From an uncultured Rhodospirillaceae bacterium (lineage in GTDB: Bacteria > Pseudomonadota > Alphaproteobacteria > Rhodospirillales > Casp-alpha2): a DNA stretch of 47,487 nt. Made by a program: the position numbers and the translations under genes. A model generated the notes under the pieces. It did no database searches. It was not told the DNA's origin and saw only the letters and a list, made by a program, of their open reading frames with translations. Numbering within the stretch: position 1 is the stretch's first letter; each line of letters starts with the position of its first letter. The stretch covers positions 1 to 47,487 of the forward strand of contig CAJWCU010000024.1 in NCBI GenBank assembly GCA_913030825.1, read 5' to 3'. Positions 28,740 through 38,342 of this stretch are shown one piece after another.

Positions 28740-29423
28740 ATGACAGACGTTACAAAAGTGGGGGGAGCCCCCCCGCAAGCGGTAAACCGTCCAACCTCCC
28801 CGCAGAAAGACGCCAAAACCGGCGCCGGTGAAAAAACCGGTGCGGCCGAACGCACGTCGGAAACCTTCCGGCTGCCCGACGCCTTTTCCGATGGCGGCTC
28901 CGAGGCCGTTACGGCGGCCGAGGCCCTGAAAGCGGTGTTCACCAGCCTGACCGAGGCTTTCTCCGAAGCAGAGGACAACCCGCCAGCAACCGGCGGTGCG
29001 CTCGAAGACCTGCTGAGCGAGATTAAGGTCGCGGCCCCCTTCCTGGACCGCGTCCTAGCGGCCCGCAAGGAAGAGTTGCTTGCCGAAGGCGACACGGCCG
29101 GTCTGCAGGAACTCGACGCCACGTTGGCCGAAGCCGAAGCGGCGATCGCCGATGCCCGTGCTGGGCTGGAGACGGCGGCCGATGCGCTTCCCGACGAAGA
29201 CGTGGTCGAGGATCCGGCGGTGACGGCGGCACTCAACGCCATTCTCGGGGAAGACCGGGAGATACCGGCGTTTTCCGCCGACGAGTTGCGTGAAGGCCGA
29301 CAGGAATTCATTTCCCTGGTCTTCGACGACATCGCCGACGCCATCGGACGCCACCGCAACGCCGGCGCACAAACGGCATCGTTCACGTTGAACGCGCTGG
29401 GCGGGACGAACCTGACGGCCTAA
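28740..29423 (+). CDS. Acidic hypothetical protein with its own promoter
   Basis: 227 aa, family not recognised. The first 60 residues are disordered (Thr/Gly/Lys/Pro-rich). The middle (about 60-165) is strongly helical and acidic with heptad-like Leu/Ala spacing, for example LDATLAEAEAAIADARAGLE, so a coiled coil is likely. The C-terminus (about 185-215, EFISLVFDDIADAIGRHRN) is a further helix. There is no signal peptide or membrane helix. It has a consensus -10 and a repeat-rich leader and is set apart from the NDUFAF3-like gene. It and sodB interrupt the usual NDUFAF3-like/NDUFAF6-like pairing. Confidence 0.75.
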   Translation: MTDVTKVGGAPPQAVNRPTSPQKDAKTGAGEKTGAAERTSETFRLPDAFSDGGSEAVTAAEALKAVFTSLTEAFSEAEDNPPATGGALEDLLSEIKVAAPFLDRVLAARKEELLAEGDTAGLQELDATLAEAEAAIADARAGLETAADALPDEDVVEDPAVTAALNAILGEDREIPAFSADELREGRQEFISLVFDDIADAIGRHRNAGAQTASFTLNALGGTNLTA

Positions 29424-29775
29424 GTTCCGGGTTCTTTTGAAATGGATGCGGACGTGCCGTAAGGCGCGAACCGTTCGTCGTGTTCGGTGCCCAACGGTTC
29501 TCGGGCAAGGCGCCTTGTCGGCGCGCAGTTGGTTCGTGAGGTGGGTATCGGGCCCTGTCTTCCTTTAAGCAAAAGGTTTTCAGCGGGACTGCGGGCCGAA
29601 AAATGCTGGTACATGGCAAAAATCTTCCCATCTTTCTGTCATCAGGGGTGCAGGCGAGCCCAAGGTATCGTATGAACACGTATCACCCCCCGCCGCGCGT
29701 CCCGTTTTCGGTGGAACGCGCCACATCGATGCATCGGTTGTGAGGGGTGCATCGAGGTTTAGAAGGAGAATATTT
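29424..29775 (+). promoter_or_regulatory. 352-base intergenic leader upstream of sodB
   Basis: No convincing gene. It holds a CAAGGCGCCTTG palindrome (29506-29517) and an inverted repeat CGATGCA...TGCATCG (29727-29733 with 29748-29754) 22-49 bases before the sodB ATG. GGGGTGCA also occurs twice (near 29645 and 29744). The hairpin next to the sodB ribosome site could regulate sodB, for example in response to iron, but that is inference. Confidence 0.4.
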
Positions 29776-30369
29776 ATGAGTTTCACGCTTCCCGATCTGC
29801 CCTATGCCAAAGACGCCCTGGCCCCCCATATGTCGGCGCAGACGTTCGATTTTCACCATGGCAAACACCATCAGACCTACGTGACGAACCTGAATAACCT
29901 GATCGAAGGTACGGATTACGCCGGGAAGGACCTGGTTGAGATTTCCAAGGAAGCCTTCGCCAAGAAGGACATGGGCGTCTTCAACAACGCCGCGCAGGTC
30001 TGGAACCACACCTTCTTCTGGAATTCCATGACGCCGAATTACGCCGCGCCGTCGGGTGACTTGGCCGCCGCCATCGACAAGAGCTTCGGTAGCCTGGACG
30101 AGCTGAAAACCAAGTTCACCGGCGCCGGCGCCACGCGTTTCGGCTCGGGCTGGGCCTGGCTGGTTCAGAAGGCCGACGGCGGCCTGGACGTCGTCAGCAC
30201 GGCCAATGCGGAATTGCCGCAGCTTGAGGGCCTGAAGCCCCTGCTGACCTGCGACGTGTGGGAGCATGCCTATTACCTGGATTATCAGAATGCCCGCCCC
30301 AAGTTCCTGGAAGTCTTCTTTGACAACCTCGCCAACTGGGATTTCGCGGCGCAGAACCTGGCCGGGTGA
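29776..30369 (+). CDS. sodB: Superoxide dismutase (Fe type likely)
   Basis: 197 aa, cytoplasmic Fe/Mn-family SOD. The metal ligands are H27 (DFHHGKHH), H78 (VWNHTFFW), D160 and H164 (DVWEHAYYLDY). The ALAPHMSAQTFDFHHGKHHQ region and VFNNAAQVWNHTFFWNSM are closer to iron SODs, but metal specificity cannot be fixed by eye. The start is the ATG with AGAAGGAG eight bases upstream. A strong terminator follows. Its position between the two complex-I-factor relatives is unusual. Confidence 0.94.
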   Translation: MSFTLPDLPYAKDALAPHMSAQTFDFHHGKHHQTYVTNLNNLIEGTDYAGKDLVEISKEAFAKKDMGVFNNAAQVWNHTFFWNSMTPNYAAPSGDLAAAIDKSFGSLDELKTKFTGAGATRFGSGWAWLVQKADGGLDVVSTANAELPQLEGLKPLLTCDVWEHAYYLDYQNARPKFLEVFFDNLANWDFAAQNLAG

Positions 30370-30398
30370 TCGGCTTTACACACGGACTACGTGACGAC

Positions 30399-30424
30399 GG
30401 GGCGCCCGGCGGGCGCCCCGTTTC
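30399..30424 (+). terminator. Rho-independent terminator of sodB
   Basis: GGGGCGCCC and GGGCGCCCC form a perfect nine-base stem with a three-base loop, followed by GTTT. It ends 16 bases before the next ATG. Confidence 0.8.
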
Positions 30425-30439
30425 CGTATCTGCCCCACG

Positions 30440-31336
30440 ATGACGAACCCGAGTTCTTCCGTCCCGCCCATGCCGTCTCCGGAGGCTTGGTCGATCTTGG
30501 CCGAAATGCTTCGCAAGGACGACCGGGACCGCTACCTGACGGCACTTCTGGCGCCGCCCGAGGCACGGGAAGGTTTGCTCGCCCTTTATGCCTTCAACCT
30601 GGAAATCGCCCGCGTTCGTGAGACCGTTTCCGAAGAACTGATCGGGCGCATGCGCCTTCAATGGTGGCGCGACCGGATGGACGGTTTCTATGCCGGTAAA
30701 CCCACCGAAGATGGCGTGAAGGGCCATCCCTTGGCCGAGCCCCTGACCTGGGCGATCCATCGTTACGGCCTCGACCGGGCGGCGTTGGACGGACTGATCG
30801 ATGCCCGCGAGGCCGATCTTGCCGACGTGCCGCTGGCCGATCTGGCCGACCTTGAATCCTATGCCAAGAAGACCGCCGCCCCCGTCGTGATGCTGGCCTT
30901 GCATATCCTCGGCCAAGCGGACGGTTCTGCCGCCGAGGCAGCAGAAGACGTCGCCGTGGCGCAGGTGCTGACCGGCGTGTTGCGGTCCGTGCCATTCGAT
31001 CTGCGGCGCGGCTGGATACGGTTGCCCGGGGACATTTGCCGTGACGCGGGGCTCGATCTCGGACGTTTACATGATCGAGGTCCGGCGGGGCAGGAAGCCG
31101 AATTGGCGGCGGTGGTTGAACAAATCGCCGACCGCGCCCATGCGGCGCTTATCCGGGCGCGCGGCTGTCCGGCGCCCCGCGCAGCCTTGCCTGCCTTGCT
31201 TCCCGCACGACTCGCGGCGCGCGATCTGAAACGCCTGGCGCGGGCGGGCCACGATCCGTTCGACGGGACGGTGCTGCGGGTCGACGGTCTGCGTCCATTG
31301 ATCTTGCTTTCCGCTCGTCTCAGGGGGAAATTCTAG
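30440..31336 (+). CDS. Squalene/phytoene synthase-family protein, NDUFAF6-like
   Basis: 298 aa, all-helical isoprenoid-synthase fold. The first segment LLALYAFNLEIARVRETVSE aligns with the position of the first DxxxD motif of true phytoene synthases but lacks its aspartates. RMRLQWWRDRMDGFY is the typical continuation. Loss of the aspartates and the neighbourhood (secDF, DUF498, trmFO) point to the NDUFAF6-like group, whose mitochondrial member assists complex I assembly, rather than to carotenoid synthesis. No other carotenoid gene is present in the window. Confidence 0.85.
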   Translation: MTNPSSSVPPMPSPEAWSILAEMLRKDDRDRYLTALLAPPEAREGLLALYAFNLEIARVRETVSEELIGRMRLQWWRDRMDGFYAGKPTEDGVKGHPLAEPLTWAIHRYGLDRAALDGLIDAREADLADVPLADLADLESYAKKTAAPVVMLALHILGQADGSAAEAAEDVAVAQVLTGVLRSVPFDLRRGWIRLPGDICRDAGLDLGRLHDRGPAGQEAELAAVVEQIADRAHAALIRARGCPAPRAALPALLPARLAARDLKRLARAGHDPFDGTVLRVDGLRPLILLSARLRGKF

Positions 31337-31379
31337 GCGGCTGCGTCGATGGAGGCGGCGGCTGGAGCGGACCTGAGCG

Positions 31380-33035
31380 ATGACAGAAATCAAAAACGAC
31401 GAGGTTCGGCGCCTGAAGGAACGCGGGGTGTTCTACCTGACCTGCGGTCTGAAGGAAGACGCGGTCAGCACGTTGGAGCGGGCCGCGAAGCTGGCGCCCG
31501 AGGATGCCGAGATTGCAGAATTGTTGAGCCGCTTGCGCCCACCGGAGGAGCGTAAGGGCAGGGTGATTGGAATCCGTTCGCGCGCCGAGCGCTCGCCTGT
31601 ATCGGATGGTCAGCCTGAGCCGGAAATGTTTGACGAGCCTGAAGCGCCGCCGCCCTCGGCGGCTGACGAGGGGGCGGAGATCGCGTCGGCAGCTGCCACG
31701 GAAAATGCGCCGAGTGCCCCTTCCAATGAACACGCGGCATTGATCGCGGCCTTCACCGCCGCACACAAGGCGCGGGATTGGCCGCGTGCTCTAATCGCCG
31801 GACAGGCTTTGGCCGAAGCCCGGCCGGACGATCCCAAGGCCTGGGGCTCGCTGGCATTGACGCAGCGGCGCCTGTTCTTGTTCGATGCGGCGCTGGAATC
31901 CCACGACCGTGCCATGCAATTGACCCGCTCGACCAATCATTCGGCGGCCCGGGCCAAGACCTTGTGGGATGCGGGCCGCTATGCCGAAGCCGAGGCGGCC
32001 TATGAAGCCGTGTTGCCGCATCTGGATCCGGAAAGCCGTGAATACGCCGACGCCCGCATGTCGCTGGGCATGGTTCGGATGACCCATAAGGGGCCGGCCG
32101 CCGGGGTCGATGATTTCGAATGGCGCTGGAAGACCGGCGAGCTTGAGTTGCCCGCGGTCGATCAACCCTATTGGGACGGCACGCCACAACCGGACAAACG
32201 CATCCTGCTGTTCGGCGAACAGGGTTTCGGCGACGCCATCCAGTTCGCCCGTTATGTGCCGGTCATCGCCGGGCGATGCGCCCAGGTGGTCATGCCGTGC
32301 AAGCCGCCGTTGAAGCGGCTGATGCAATCCCTGCCGGGCATGCCGGACGTTTGCGATCAAACGATATCGCGGAGCTCCTTCGACCTGTTCATTCCCGCCA
32401 TGTCCTGCATGCGGATCCTGGGCGCGGAACCCGGTGATATTCCCTGCGACGTGCCCTATCTGCACGCGGCGGCGGAAGATGTCGGGCGGCTGCGCCCCTT
32501 GATCTGGGACCGGCCGGGCCTGCGTGTCGGCATCGCCTGGACCGGCAGCCCGACGAACGTGATCGCCTGGAAGAAATCCATCGATCCGTCGCTGTGGCAA
32601 ACGCTGTTGGCGGTTCCGGGCGTCAGTTTCTTCAGCCTGCAGGTGCTGCGTGACGACATGCCGGAGCGGCTCAAAACCGCGCCTGACGGGGTCGTGGACC
32701 TGGCGCAGCACTTGAACGACTTTGCCGACACGGCGGCTGCGATCGATTGCCTGGATCTTGTCATCACCGTCGATACGGCGGTCGCCCATCTGGCCGGTGC
32801 GCTGGCCAAGCCGGTTTGGAACTTGATCCCCAAGACGCCCGATTGGCGATGGGACCTGGAGCGCGAAGACAGCGCCTGGTATCCGACCATGCGGCTCTAT
32901 CGGCAGGATGCCTTCGGCGATTGGGCGGGAGTGATCGCAAAGGTGGCCCACGACCTGGGGGGCTTCAGGCCGCCGGCGGGCGAAGAGGGCAAAAAACGGC
33001 GCGGCCTTACTCGGCTGCTTCCTTGGAAACGCTGA
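31380..33035 (+). CDS. TPR protein with GT9/heptosyltransferase-like C-terminal domain
   Basis: 551 aa. Residues about 10-55 form one TPR-like pair ([20 protein letters not shown]), a disordered Ala/Glu linker follows, and about 120-250 contain further TPRs. The C-terminal half (about 265-535) is glycosyltransferase-like: [37 protein letters not shown], then [22 protein letters not shown], as in ADP-heptose transferase-like proteins. Such TPR-GT fusions modify proteins or surface glycans; the target is unknown. The 3' end overlaps trmFO on the opposite strand by 29 bases. Confidence 0.87.
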   Translation: MTEIKNDEVRRLKERGVFYLTCGLKEDAVSTLERAAKLAPEDAEIAELLSRLRPPEERKGRVIGIRSRAERSPVSDGQPEPEMFDEPEAPPPSAADEGAEIASAAATENAPSAPSNEHAALIAAFTAAHKARDWPRALIAGQALAEARPDDPKAWGSLALTQRRLFLFDAALESHDRAMQLTRSTNHSAARAKTLWDAGRYAEAEAAYEAVLPHLDPESREYADARMSLGMVRMTHKGPAAGVDDFEWRWKTGELELPAVDQPYWDGTPQPDKRILLFGEQGFGDAIQFARYVPVIAGRCAQVVMPCKPPLKRLMQSLPGMPDVCDQTISRSSFDLFIPAMSCMRILGAEPGDIPCDVPYLHAAAEDVGRLRPLIWDRPGLRVGIAWTGSPTNVIAWKKSIDPSLWQTLLAVPGVSFFSLQVLRDDMPERLKTAPDGVVDLAQHLNDFADTAAAIDCLDLVITVDTAVAHLAGALAKPVWNLIPKTPDWRWDLEREDSAWYPTMRLYRQDAFGDWAGVIAKVAHDLGGFRPPAGEEGKKRRGLTRLLPWKR

Positions 33036-34389
33036 TCCAGGAGTTCAAATCTTCGAGCGCCCGTTTCGACAGCAACTGTTTGCGGTCGCGGCCGCGCGGG
33101 CGCTGCTTCTTCGGCAGGTCGTCCGTCGGCAGCGGGGGAAACAGGCCGAAGTTGGCGTTCATCGGCTGGAAAGTCTCAGCCTCGGCGCCGCCCGTGATGT
33201 GGTTCAAAAGCGCGCCGATGGAGGTCGTCGCCGGCGGCAAGGCCGGGTCCTTTTCCAGGCGTTCGGCGGCGGCAAAGCGGCCCGCCAGCAGGCCGATGGC
33301 CGCACTCTCGACATAGCCTTCGCAGCCGGTGATCTGTCCGGCGAACCTCAGCCGGGGTTGAGTTTTCAGGCGCAGCGCGCCGTCCAGCAGCCTCGGGCTG
33401 TTGATGAAGGTGTTGCGGTGGATGCCGCCCAGCCGCGCGAACTCGGCGTTTTCCAGGCCCGGAATGGTGCGGAAGATGCGCTGCTGTTCGCCGTAGGTCA
33501 GTTTGGTCTGGAAGCCGACCATGTTGTAGAGCGTGCCGAGCGCGTTGTCCTGGCGTAGCTGTACGACAGCGCCCAAGCGCGTTTCCGGGTCGTGCGGATT
33601 GGTCAGGCCGACCGGTTTCATGGGCCCGAAGCTGAGCGTCCGGGGGCCGCGTTCGGCCATGACCTCGATGGGCAGGCAACCTTCGAAATAGGGCGTGTCC
33701 TTTTCCCAATCCTTGAATTGGTGCTTTTCAGCGGCGAGCAGGTCTTCAATGAAGGTTTCGTACTGCGCGCGGGTCATCGGCAGGTTGATGTAGTCCTTGC
33801 CGTCGCCCTTATCGTAGCGGCTCTGATACCAGGCCTTGTCGAAGTCGATGGACTCCTTATGGACGATCGGCGCAATGGCGTCGAAAAAGGCAAGTTGATC
33901 CTGGCCCGTGACGTCGCAGATCGCCTTCGACAATCCCGGCGAGGTGAGGGGGCCGGTGGCGATGATCACGCTCGACCAGTCTTCGGGCGGTAGGGTGTCG
34001 ATCTCGCCGCGTTCGATGGTGATCAGCGGATCGGACTCCAGCGCCTTCGTCACGGCGGCGGCGAAGCCTTCGCGGTCGACGGCCAGGGCGGCTCCGGCCG
34101 GCACCCGGTGGGCATCGGCCGACGACAGGATCAAGGACCCAAGGCGGCGCATTTCCTCGTGCAGCAGGCCGACGGCGTTGGTCTCGTAATCGTCGGAGCG
34201 GAACGAGTTGGAGCAGACCAGTTCAGCCATGTCCTGAGTATGATGGGCGTCGGTCGCCCGTTCGGGCCGCATTTCATGCAGCACCACGGGCACACCGGCG
34301 CGGGCCAGCTGCCAGGCGGCTTCCGAACCGGCAAGGCCGCCGCCGATCACGTGAACGGGGGCGGAATTCGCGGGAGAGTAATCGGTCAT
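33007..34389 (-). CDS. trmFO: Methylenetetrahydrofolate--tRNA-(uracil-5-)-methyltransferase TrmFO
   Basis: 460 aa from the ATG at 34389; the frame extends 12 codons further upstream to 34425. Folate- and FAD-dependent enzyme making m5U54 in tRNA. The FAD loop is [16 protein letters not shown], and the signature [20 protein letters not shown] with its catalytic-region Cys is intact, as are [15 protein letters not shown] and the C-terminal ANFGLFPPL. It converges on and overlaps the TPR-GT gene. Confidence 0.96.
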   Translation of the reverse strand: MTDYSPANSAPVHVIGGGLAGSEAAWQLARAGVPVVLHEMRPERATDAHHTQDMAELVCSNSFRSDDYETNAVGLLHEEMRRLGSLILSSADAHRVPAGAALAVDREGFAAAVTKALESDPLITIERGEIDTLPPEDWSSVIIATGPLTSPGLSKAICDVTGQDQLAFFDAIAPIVHKESIDFDKAWYQSRYDKGDGKDYINLPMTRAQYETFIEDLLAAEKHQFKDWEKDTPYFEGCLPIEVMAERGPRTLSFGPMKPVGLTNPHDPETRLGAVVQLRQDNALGTLYNMVGFQTKLTYGEQQRIFRTIPGLENAEFARLGGIHRNTFINSPRLLDGALRLKTQPRLRFAGQITGCEGYVESAAIGLLAGRFAAAERLEKDPALPPATTSIGALLNHITGGAEAETFQPMNANFGLFPPLPTDDLPKKQRPRGRDRKQLLSKRALEDLNSWISVSKEAAE

Positions 34390-34491
34390 GGAGCGATAGA
34401 TAGCTATAAATGCCGGTAGGAGCAATCGCCCCGATATGCGAATGTTGCATGGGTGTTAAGGAAATTTACCCTTCGTTTATTTGGCGCTGGC

Positions 34492-34497
34492 TATAGT
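34492..34497 (+). promoter_or_regulatory. Candidate -10 element of the pentapeptide-repeat gene
   Basis: TATAGT lies in the AT-richer divergent gap (34390-34558) between trmFO and the pentapeptide-repeat gene. No good -35 is seen at the proper distance. Confidence 0.3.
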
Positions 34498-34558
34498 CCC
34501 CATTGGATTTTTGGGCCGGACCGGGGACCGGTGGGGTTAGGCCAGCGGGAGTCGCTTG

Positions 34559-35944
34559 ATGTCTCTGCAGAGTTCGCGAGAATTCGGCGATCATCAGTGG
34601 AAGAAAATTTCTCAACAGGAACTCGATGAGATCCTTGAGAAACACATGCTGTTCGCCAACGGGCGCACCGGCGGCGAGCGCGCGACCCTGTCCATGTTCG
34701 ATCTCAGCTACCTCGATCTTTCCGGGCGCAATCTGGCGCGCATCGAATGTGCGGGCACGTTGTTCTGTCATTGCGACCTGTCCGACGCCAATCTGGAAGG
34801 GGCGGTCCTGTTCGCCGCCGACATGCGTTACACGAACCTCCAACGCGTCAAATTGGACAAGGCCGATATCCGGGGCGCCTGCCTCGCGGGTTCTGATCTG
34901 ACGGGGGCGTCTCTGGTCGATGCCGACATGCGCGACGGGGTCCTTTTGAAACCGAAGAAGGGCGGCGGCGATCTGATCCCCGTGGTCCACGAGGACGCCA
35001 CCGGCGGCTTCGAGAAGGCGACTATTCGCGGCGCCGACATGACGGGGGCCAAGGTCTCCGATTCCATGATCGTGCAGACGGACATGACCGATTGCATCCT
35101 GCGCAACGCCAAATTCATCCGCACCAACCTGTCGCTGTCGAACCTGACCGGCTGCGATTTGGAAGGGGCCGACTTCACGGATGCCAACCTGTCCGGCGCG
35201 ATTTTCCACGGGGCCGTGTTCAATCACACCAACCTGTCCAACGCCGACCTGTCGGGCGCCGACCTGGTGGGCGCGATCTTCGACAACATGGACCTGACCA
35301 AGGTCAACTTGGATGTCGCCTATTTGGCCAAGCGGGTCGAGGACCTGGATATCAGCTTGCAGGAAATCGTGCTGCTGCATGCGCGTTGGGTCGATTCCAA
35401 CGGATCGGACGGCGCGCGCGCCGTGTTTTCCAAGACGGACCTGACGGGCAAGGATTTGTCGGGCGTCAATCTGGCGGCATCGGACATGTCCTTTGCGATC
35501 CTGCAGAAGGTCAATTTTTCACGTTCGGAACTGCTGATGGCCGATCTGTCGTTCGCCGACCTGCGCGGCGCCGAGATGGCGCGGTCGGACCTGCGCGGCA
35601 TCAAGCTGACCCGTGCCAACCTGGTCGGGGCCAATATGGTGGGGGCGCTGTTGGGCGAGGTCGTGATTTCGACCAAGGCCCAGGGCGGCAAGGTGCGGGC
35701 CAACCTGGATCACGCAATCCTGCGTGACGCCAAGCTGAATGGCGCCGACCTGCGCAATGCGGACCTGGAGGCAACGGACCTTCGCAACGCGGACCTTCGC
35801 GATGCCGATCTGCGCGGCGCCAGCCTGCTGGACGCGGACCTGACCGGTGCCGATCTCCGGGGCGCCCAACTGGCGGGCATCGACAAGCGGGGGGCGGTGG
35901 GCCTGCCGGATGCCGCCGGTCATGAAGACGCGGTCATCGACTAG
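34559..35944 (+). CDS. Large pentapeptide-repeat protein
   Basis: 461 aa from the ATG at 34559, with GCGGGAG eight bases upstream. Two long blocks of A(D/N)LXX repeats (about 55-250 and 295-455) should form right-handed quadrilateral beta-helices. They are split by a short helical insert (about 260-295, ISLQEIVLLHARWVDS). There is no signal peptide, so it is probably cytoplasmic. Some family members mimic DNA and protect gyrase, others are structural; neither can be claimed here. A non-repeat insert at about 135-160 (KPKKGGGDLIPVVHEDATGG) interrupts the first block. Confidence 0.9.
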   Translation: MSLQSSREFGDHQWKKISQQELDEILEKHMLFANGRTGGERATLSMFDLSYLDLSGRNLARIECAGTLFCHCDLSDANLEGAVLFAADMRYTNLQRVKLDKADIRGACLAGSDLTGASLVDADMRDGVLLKPKKGGGDLIPVVHEDATGGFEKATIRGADMTGAKVSDSMIVQTDMTDCILRNAKFIRTNLSLSNLTGCDLEGADFTDANLSGAIFHGAVFNHTNLSNADLSGADLVGAIFDNMDLTKVNLDVAYLAKRVEDLDISLQEIVLLHARWVDSNGSDGARAVFSKTDLTGKDLSGVNLAASDMSFAILQKVNFSRSELLMADLSFADLRGAEMARSDLRGIKLTRANLVGANMVGALLGEVVISTKAQGGKVRANLDHAILRDAKLNGADLRNADLEATDLRNADLRDADLRGASLLDADLTGADLRGAQLAGIDKRGAVGLPDAAGHEDAVID

Positions 35945-36012
35945 TCACCACCGCGGTTCCTAGGGTATATCTTCCCTCCCCACGCATTCGCCTAAGAACG
36001 GAACGCCGGACC

Positions 36013-36462
36013 ATGGAAACCCCCGAATTCCAATTCGACCAACGCACGGTGATGAGCCTGCTGCTGATCGTTTTCGCCTTTTACATCGGGCGGAAAATTC
36101 CCCGTTGGATCGCCGGCGTGCCGTATGTGAAGCCGGAAGAGGCCCGCGACCAGATCGCCGCCGATGCGGAAATCCTGGTCATCGACGTGCGCTCGCCCAG
36201 CCAGTTTTCCGGCAAGGACGGGCATATCGCGAACGCCCTGAACCTGCCGTTGATCGATCTGATGGGCCGCATCCGCCACATCAAGAGCGACCTGGGCCAA
36301 TACGCGGAAACGCCGGTCCTGGTCGTCTGCAAGAACGATCAATTGTCGGCCCGCGCCGCGCGCATCCTGCGCAAGAACGGTTTGAACAAGGTCGCCGTCC
36401 TGGACGGCGGTCTGAAGGCGTGGAAGAAAGCGGGTATGCCGGTTCAAGGCGCGACGGCATAA
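36013..36462 (+). CDS. Membrane-anchored rhodanese-like domain protein
   Basis: 149 aa. A single hydrophobic segment at about 12-26 anchors it; the rhodanese domain spans about 38-145. The active-site loop is VVCKNDQLSARAA with the catalytic Cys106 present, so it may carry persulfide sulfur. The IDVRSPSQFSGKDGHIANALN motif is typical. It is a separate unit between the pentapeptide gene and the CoA-transferase pair. Confidence 0.9.
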   Translation: METPEFQFDQRTVMSLLLIVFAFYIGRKIPRWIAGVPYVKPEEARDQIAADAEILVIDVRSPSQFSGKDGHIANALNLPLIDLMGRIRHIKSDLGQYAETPVLVVCKNDQLSARAARILRKNGLNKVAVLDGGLKAWKKAGMPVQGATA

Positions 36463-36568
36463 ACTCCGTCGCGTCGTCCCGGCCACCCGCGTTCCGGCGG
36501 GGAATTGACCGGCTCCCGGCCCTATGACACCCTGGCGGGTGAAACATCCAATACCGGACAAAAAGATC

Positions 36569-37396
36569 ATGACCGACCAAACCGACGTCGCGGCTCTCGC
36601 CGAACAGGTGCCCGACGGGGCGCTTGTCGCGCTGCCGCCCGATTACAGCTTCGTTCCCATGGAACTGATCCGCGCCCTCATCCGCCGCGGGGTCAAGGAC
36701 CTGCATGCGATCGCCGTGCCCGTTTCCGGCATGGCGGCCGATCTTTTGATCGGCGCCGGCTGTCTGCGGGTGATGGAGGCGGCCGCCGTTTCCCTGGGCG
36801 AGGCCGGTTTGGCCCCGTCGTTCACACGCGGTGTGCAGGACGGAAGCCTGACCATGAAGGACAGCACCTGTCCCGCCATCCATACGGCTCTGCAGGCGTC
36901 GGAGAAGGGCGTGCCCTTCATGCCCCTGGGCGGCATCATCGGTTCCGACATCGTGAAATACCGCAATGATTGGAAGGTCGTGGACGATCCCATGGGTGAA
37001 GGTAACGGGCGTATCCTGCTTGTCCCGGCGATCCGGCCCGATGTCGCCTTCGTCCATGCGCCGCTGGCCGACCGCCACGGCAATATCTGGGTCGGCAAGC
37101 GTCATGAATTGTTCACCATTGCCCATGCGGCGAAGACGACGCTGGCGACCTATGAAGAGCTTCACGACGGCGACTTGACCGAAGACCCGGTCCTGTCGGC
37201 GGGCACGATCCCGGCCATGTATATCGGCGGCCTGGCCCGCGCGGTCGAAGGGGCGAAGCCCCTGGGCCTCGCCGGAAGCTACGGTGCCGACATGGAGCAC
37301 ATCCGTGCCTATGCCAAGGAAGCCCGCACCCAGGAAGGGTTCGACGCCTACCTCAAGCGCGAGGTTCTGGGCGGCCAGGCCGAGGCGGCGTCCTGA
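36569..37396 (+). CDS. CoA-transferase-like protein, alpha subunit
   Basis: 275 aa from the ATG at 36569; the frame opens 15 codons earlier. Family I CoA-transferase alpha fold, with RPDVAFVHAPLADRHGNIWVG and the EELHDGDLTEDPVLSAGTIP region. The usual Gly-rich GxGxxG-like loop near the N-terminus reads DGALVALPPDYSFVP, which is degenerate. It is followed two bases later by the beta subunit, so they form one enzyme. This pair resembles the glutaconate-CoA-transferase-like/IpdAB group more than acetoacetate transferases. Substrate unknown. Confidence 0.85.
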   Translation: MTDQTDVAALAEQVPDGALVALPPDYSFVPMELIRALIRRGVKDLHAIAVPVSGMAADLLIGAGCLRVMEAAAVSLGEAGLAPSFTRGVQDGSLTMKDSTCPAIHTALQASEKGVPFMPLGGIIGSDIVKYRNDWKVVDDPMGEGNGRILLVPAIRPDVAFVHAPLADRHGNIWVGKRHELFTIAHAAKTTLATYEELHDGDLTEDPVLSAGTIPAMYIGGLARAVEGAKPLGLAGSYGADMEHIRAYAKEARTQEGFDAYLKREVLGGQAEAAS

Positions 37397-37398
37397 CC

Positions 37399-38145
37399 AT
37401 GGCCGATTATTCCTCTGATGAATTCCTGATTTCCGTCATCACGGGCCTGTTGCCCGAGAAAGGCAACGCGGCGGTGGGAGCGGCCTCGCCCGTGCCCGGC
37501 TCGGCCGTGCTGTTGAAGCGCGAGTTGACCGGTGGCGCGTTGCGCGCCTCGCTGATCCAGGGGACGTCCAACAACCCGTTCACCGACGGCGGGCGCGAAT
37601 TGTTCGACGCGGCCGGGCAGGGGCGCATCGACGTGTTCTTCCTGGGCGGCGTGCAGATCGACGGCCAGGCCAACCTGAACCTGGTCGGCACCGGCGAGTA
37701 CCCGGCGTTGGAGCGGCGGTTCCCGGGATCGTTCGGATCGCCCTATATGTATTTCACCGTGCCCAACGTGATCCTGTTCCGCCCGGAACATACCCGCCGG
37801 GTCTTCGTCGAAAAGGTGGATTTCATCAGCGCCCCCGGCGTCAGCCCGCCCGACGTGCAGCGCATTGGCGGGCCCAAGGCTTTGGTGACTGAGCTCTGCC
37901 TGATGTCCTTCGATCGGGACAAGGGGCGCTTCCGGCTGGAAAGCGTCCATCCGGGTCATAGCGTCGAGGAAGTCCGCGACAATACGGGCTTCGATTTCGA
38001 CGTGCCGGACAAGGTGCCGACGACGGCGGAGCCGAGCGGCGAGATGCTCGGTGTCCTGCGTTCGAAGATCGGCCGTGAGATCGCCGGGACCTATCCGGAG
38101 TTCGCGGAAAGGGTGCTGGGATACCGCGCGGAGTTGAGCGCTTAA
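37399..38145 (+). CDS. CoA-transferase-like protein, beta subunit (catalytic Glu not seen)
   Basis: 248 aa. The beta-subunit landmarks FFLGGVQIDGQANLNLVGTG and KVDFISAPG are clear. At the place where true family I transferases have the acyl-accepting Glu, the sequence reads AVGAASPVPGSAVLL, with no Glu. This resembles related proteins such as IpdB that act as ring hydrolases rather than transferases. It is coupled to the alpha subunit. Confidence 0.85.
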   Translation: MADYSSDEFLISVITGLLPEKGNAAVGAASPVPGSAVLLKRELTGGALRASLIQGTSNNPFTDGGRELFDAAGQGRIDVFFLGGVQIDGQANLNLVGTGEYPALERRFPGSFGSPYMYFTVPNVILFRPEHTRRVFVEKVDFISAPGVSPPDVQRIGGPKALVTELCLMSFDRDKGRFRLESVHPGHSVEEVRDNTGFDFDVPDKVPTTAEPSGEMLGVLRSKIGREIAGTYPEFAERVLGYRAELSA

Positions 38146-38342
38146 CCTGATTCCGCGCGGTTTTCCGCGTGTTCGGTCCTTTCAAGGCCCGATTCCCTCG
38201 ATCGACGGGGGAAAGAACCCCTATATTTTCAATGGGTAAGGCGAAACTTCGGGCAACATGTCGTTGCCATATTTATTTTTGGACGTACATGTGTCATATA
38301 GATAGAGCTGACAGAACGTCACCCTTAGAGCGGAGAAGCGCT

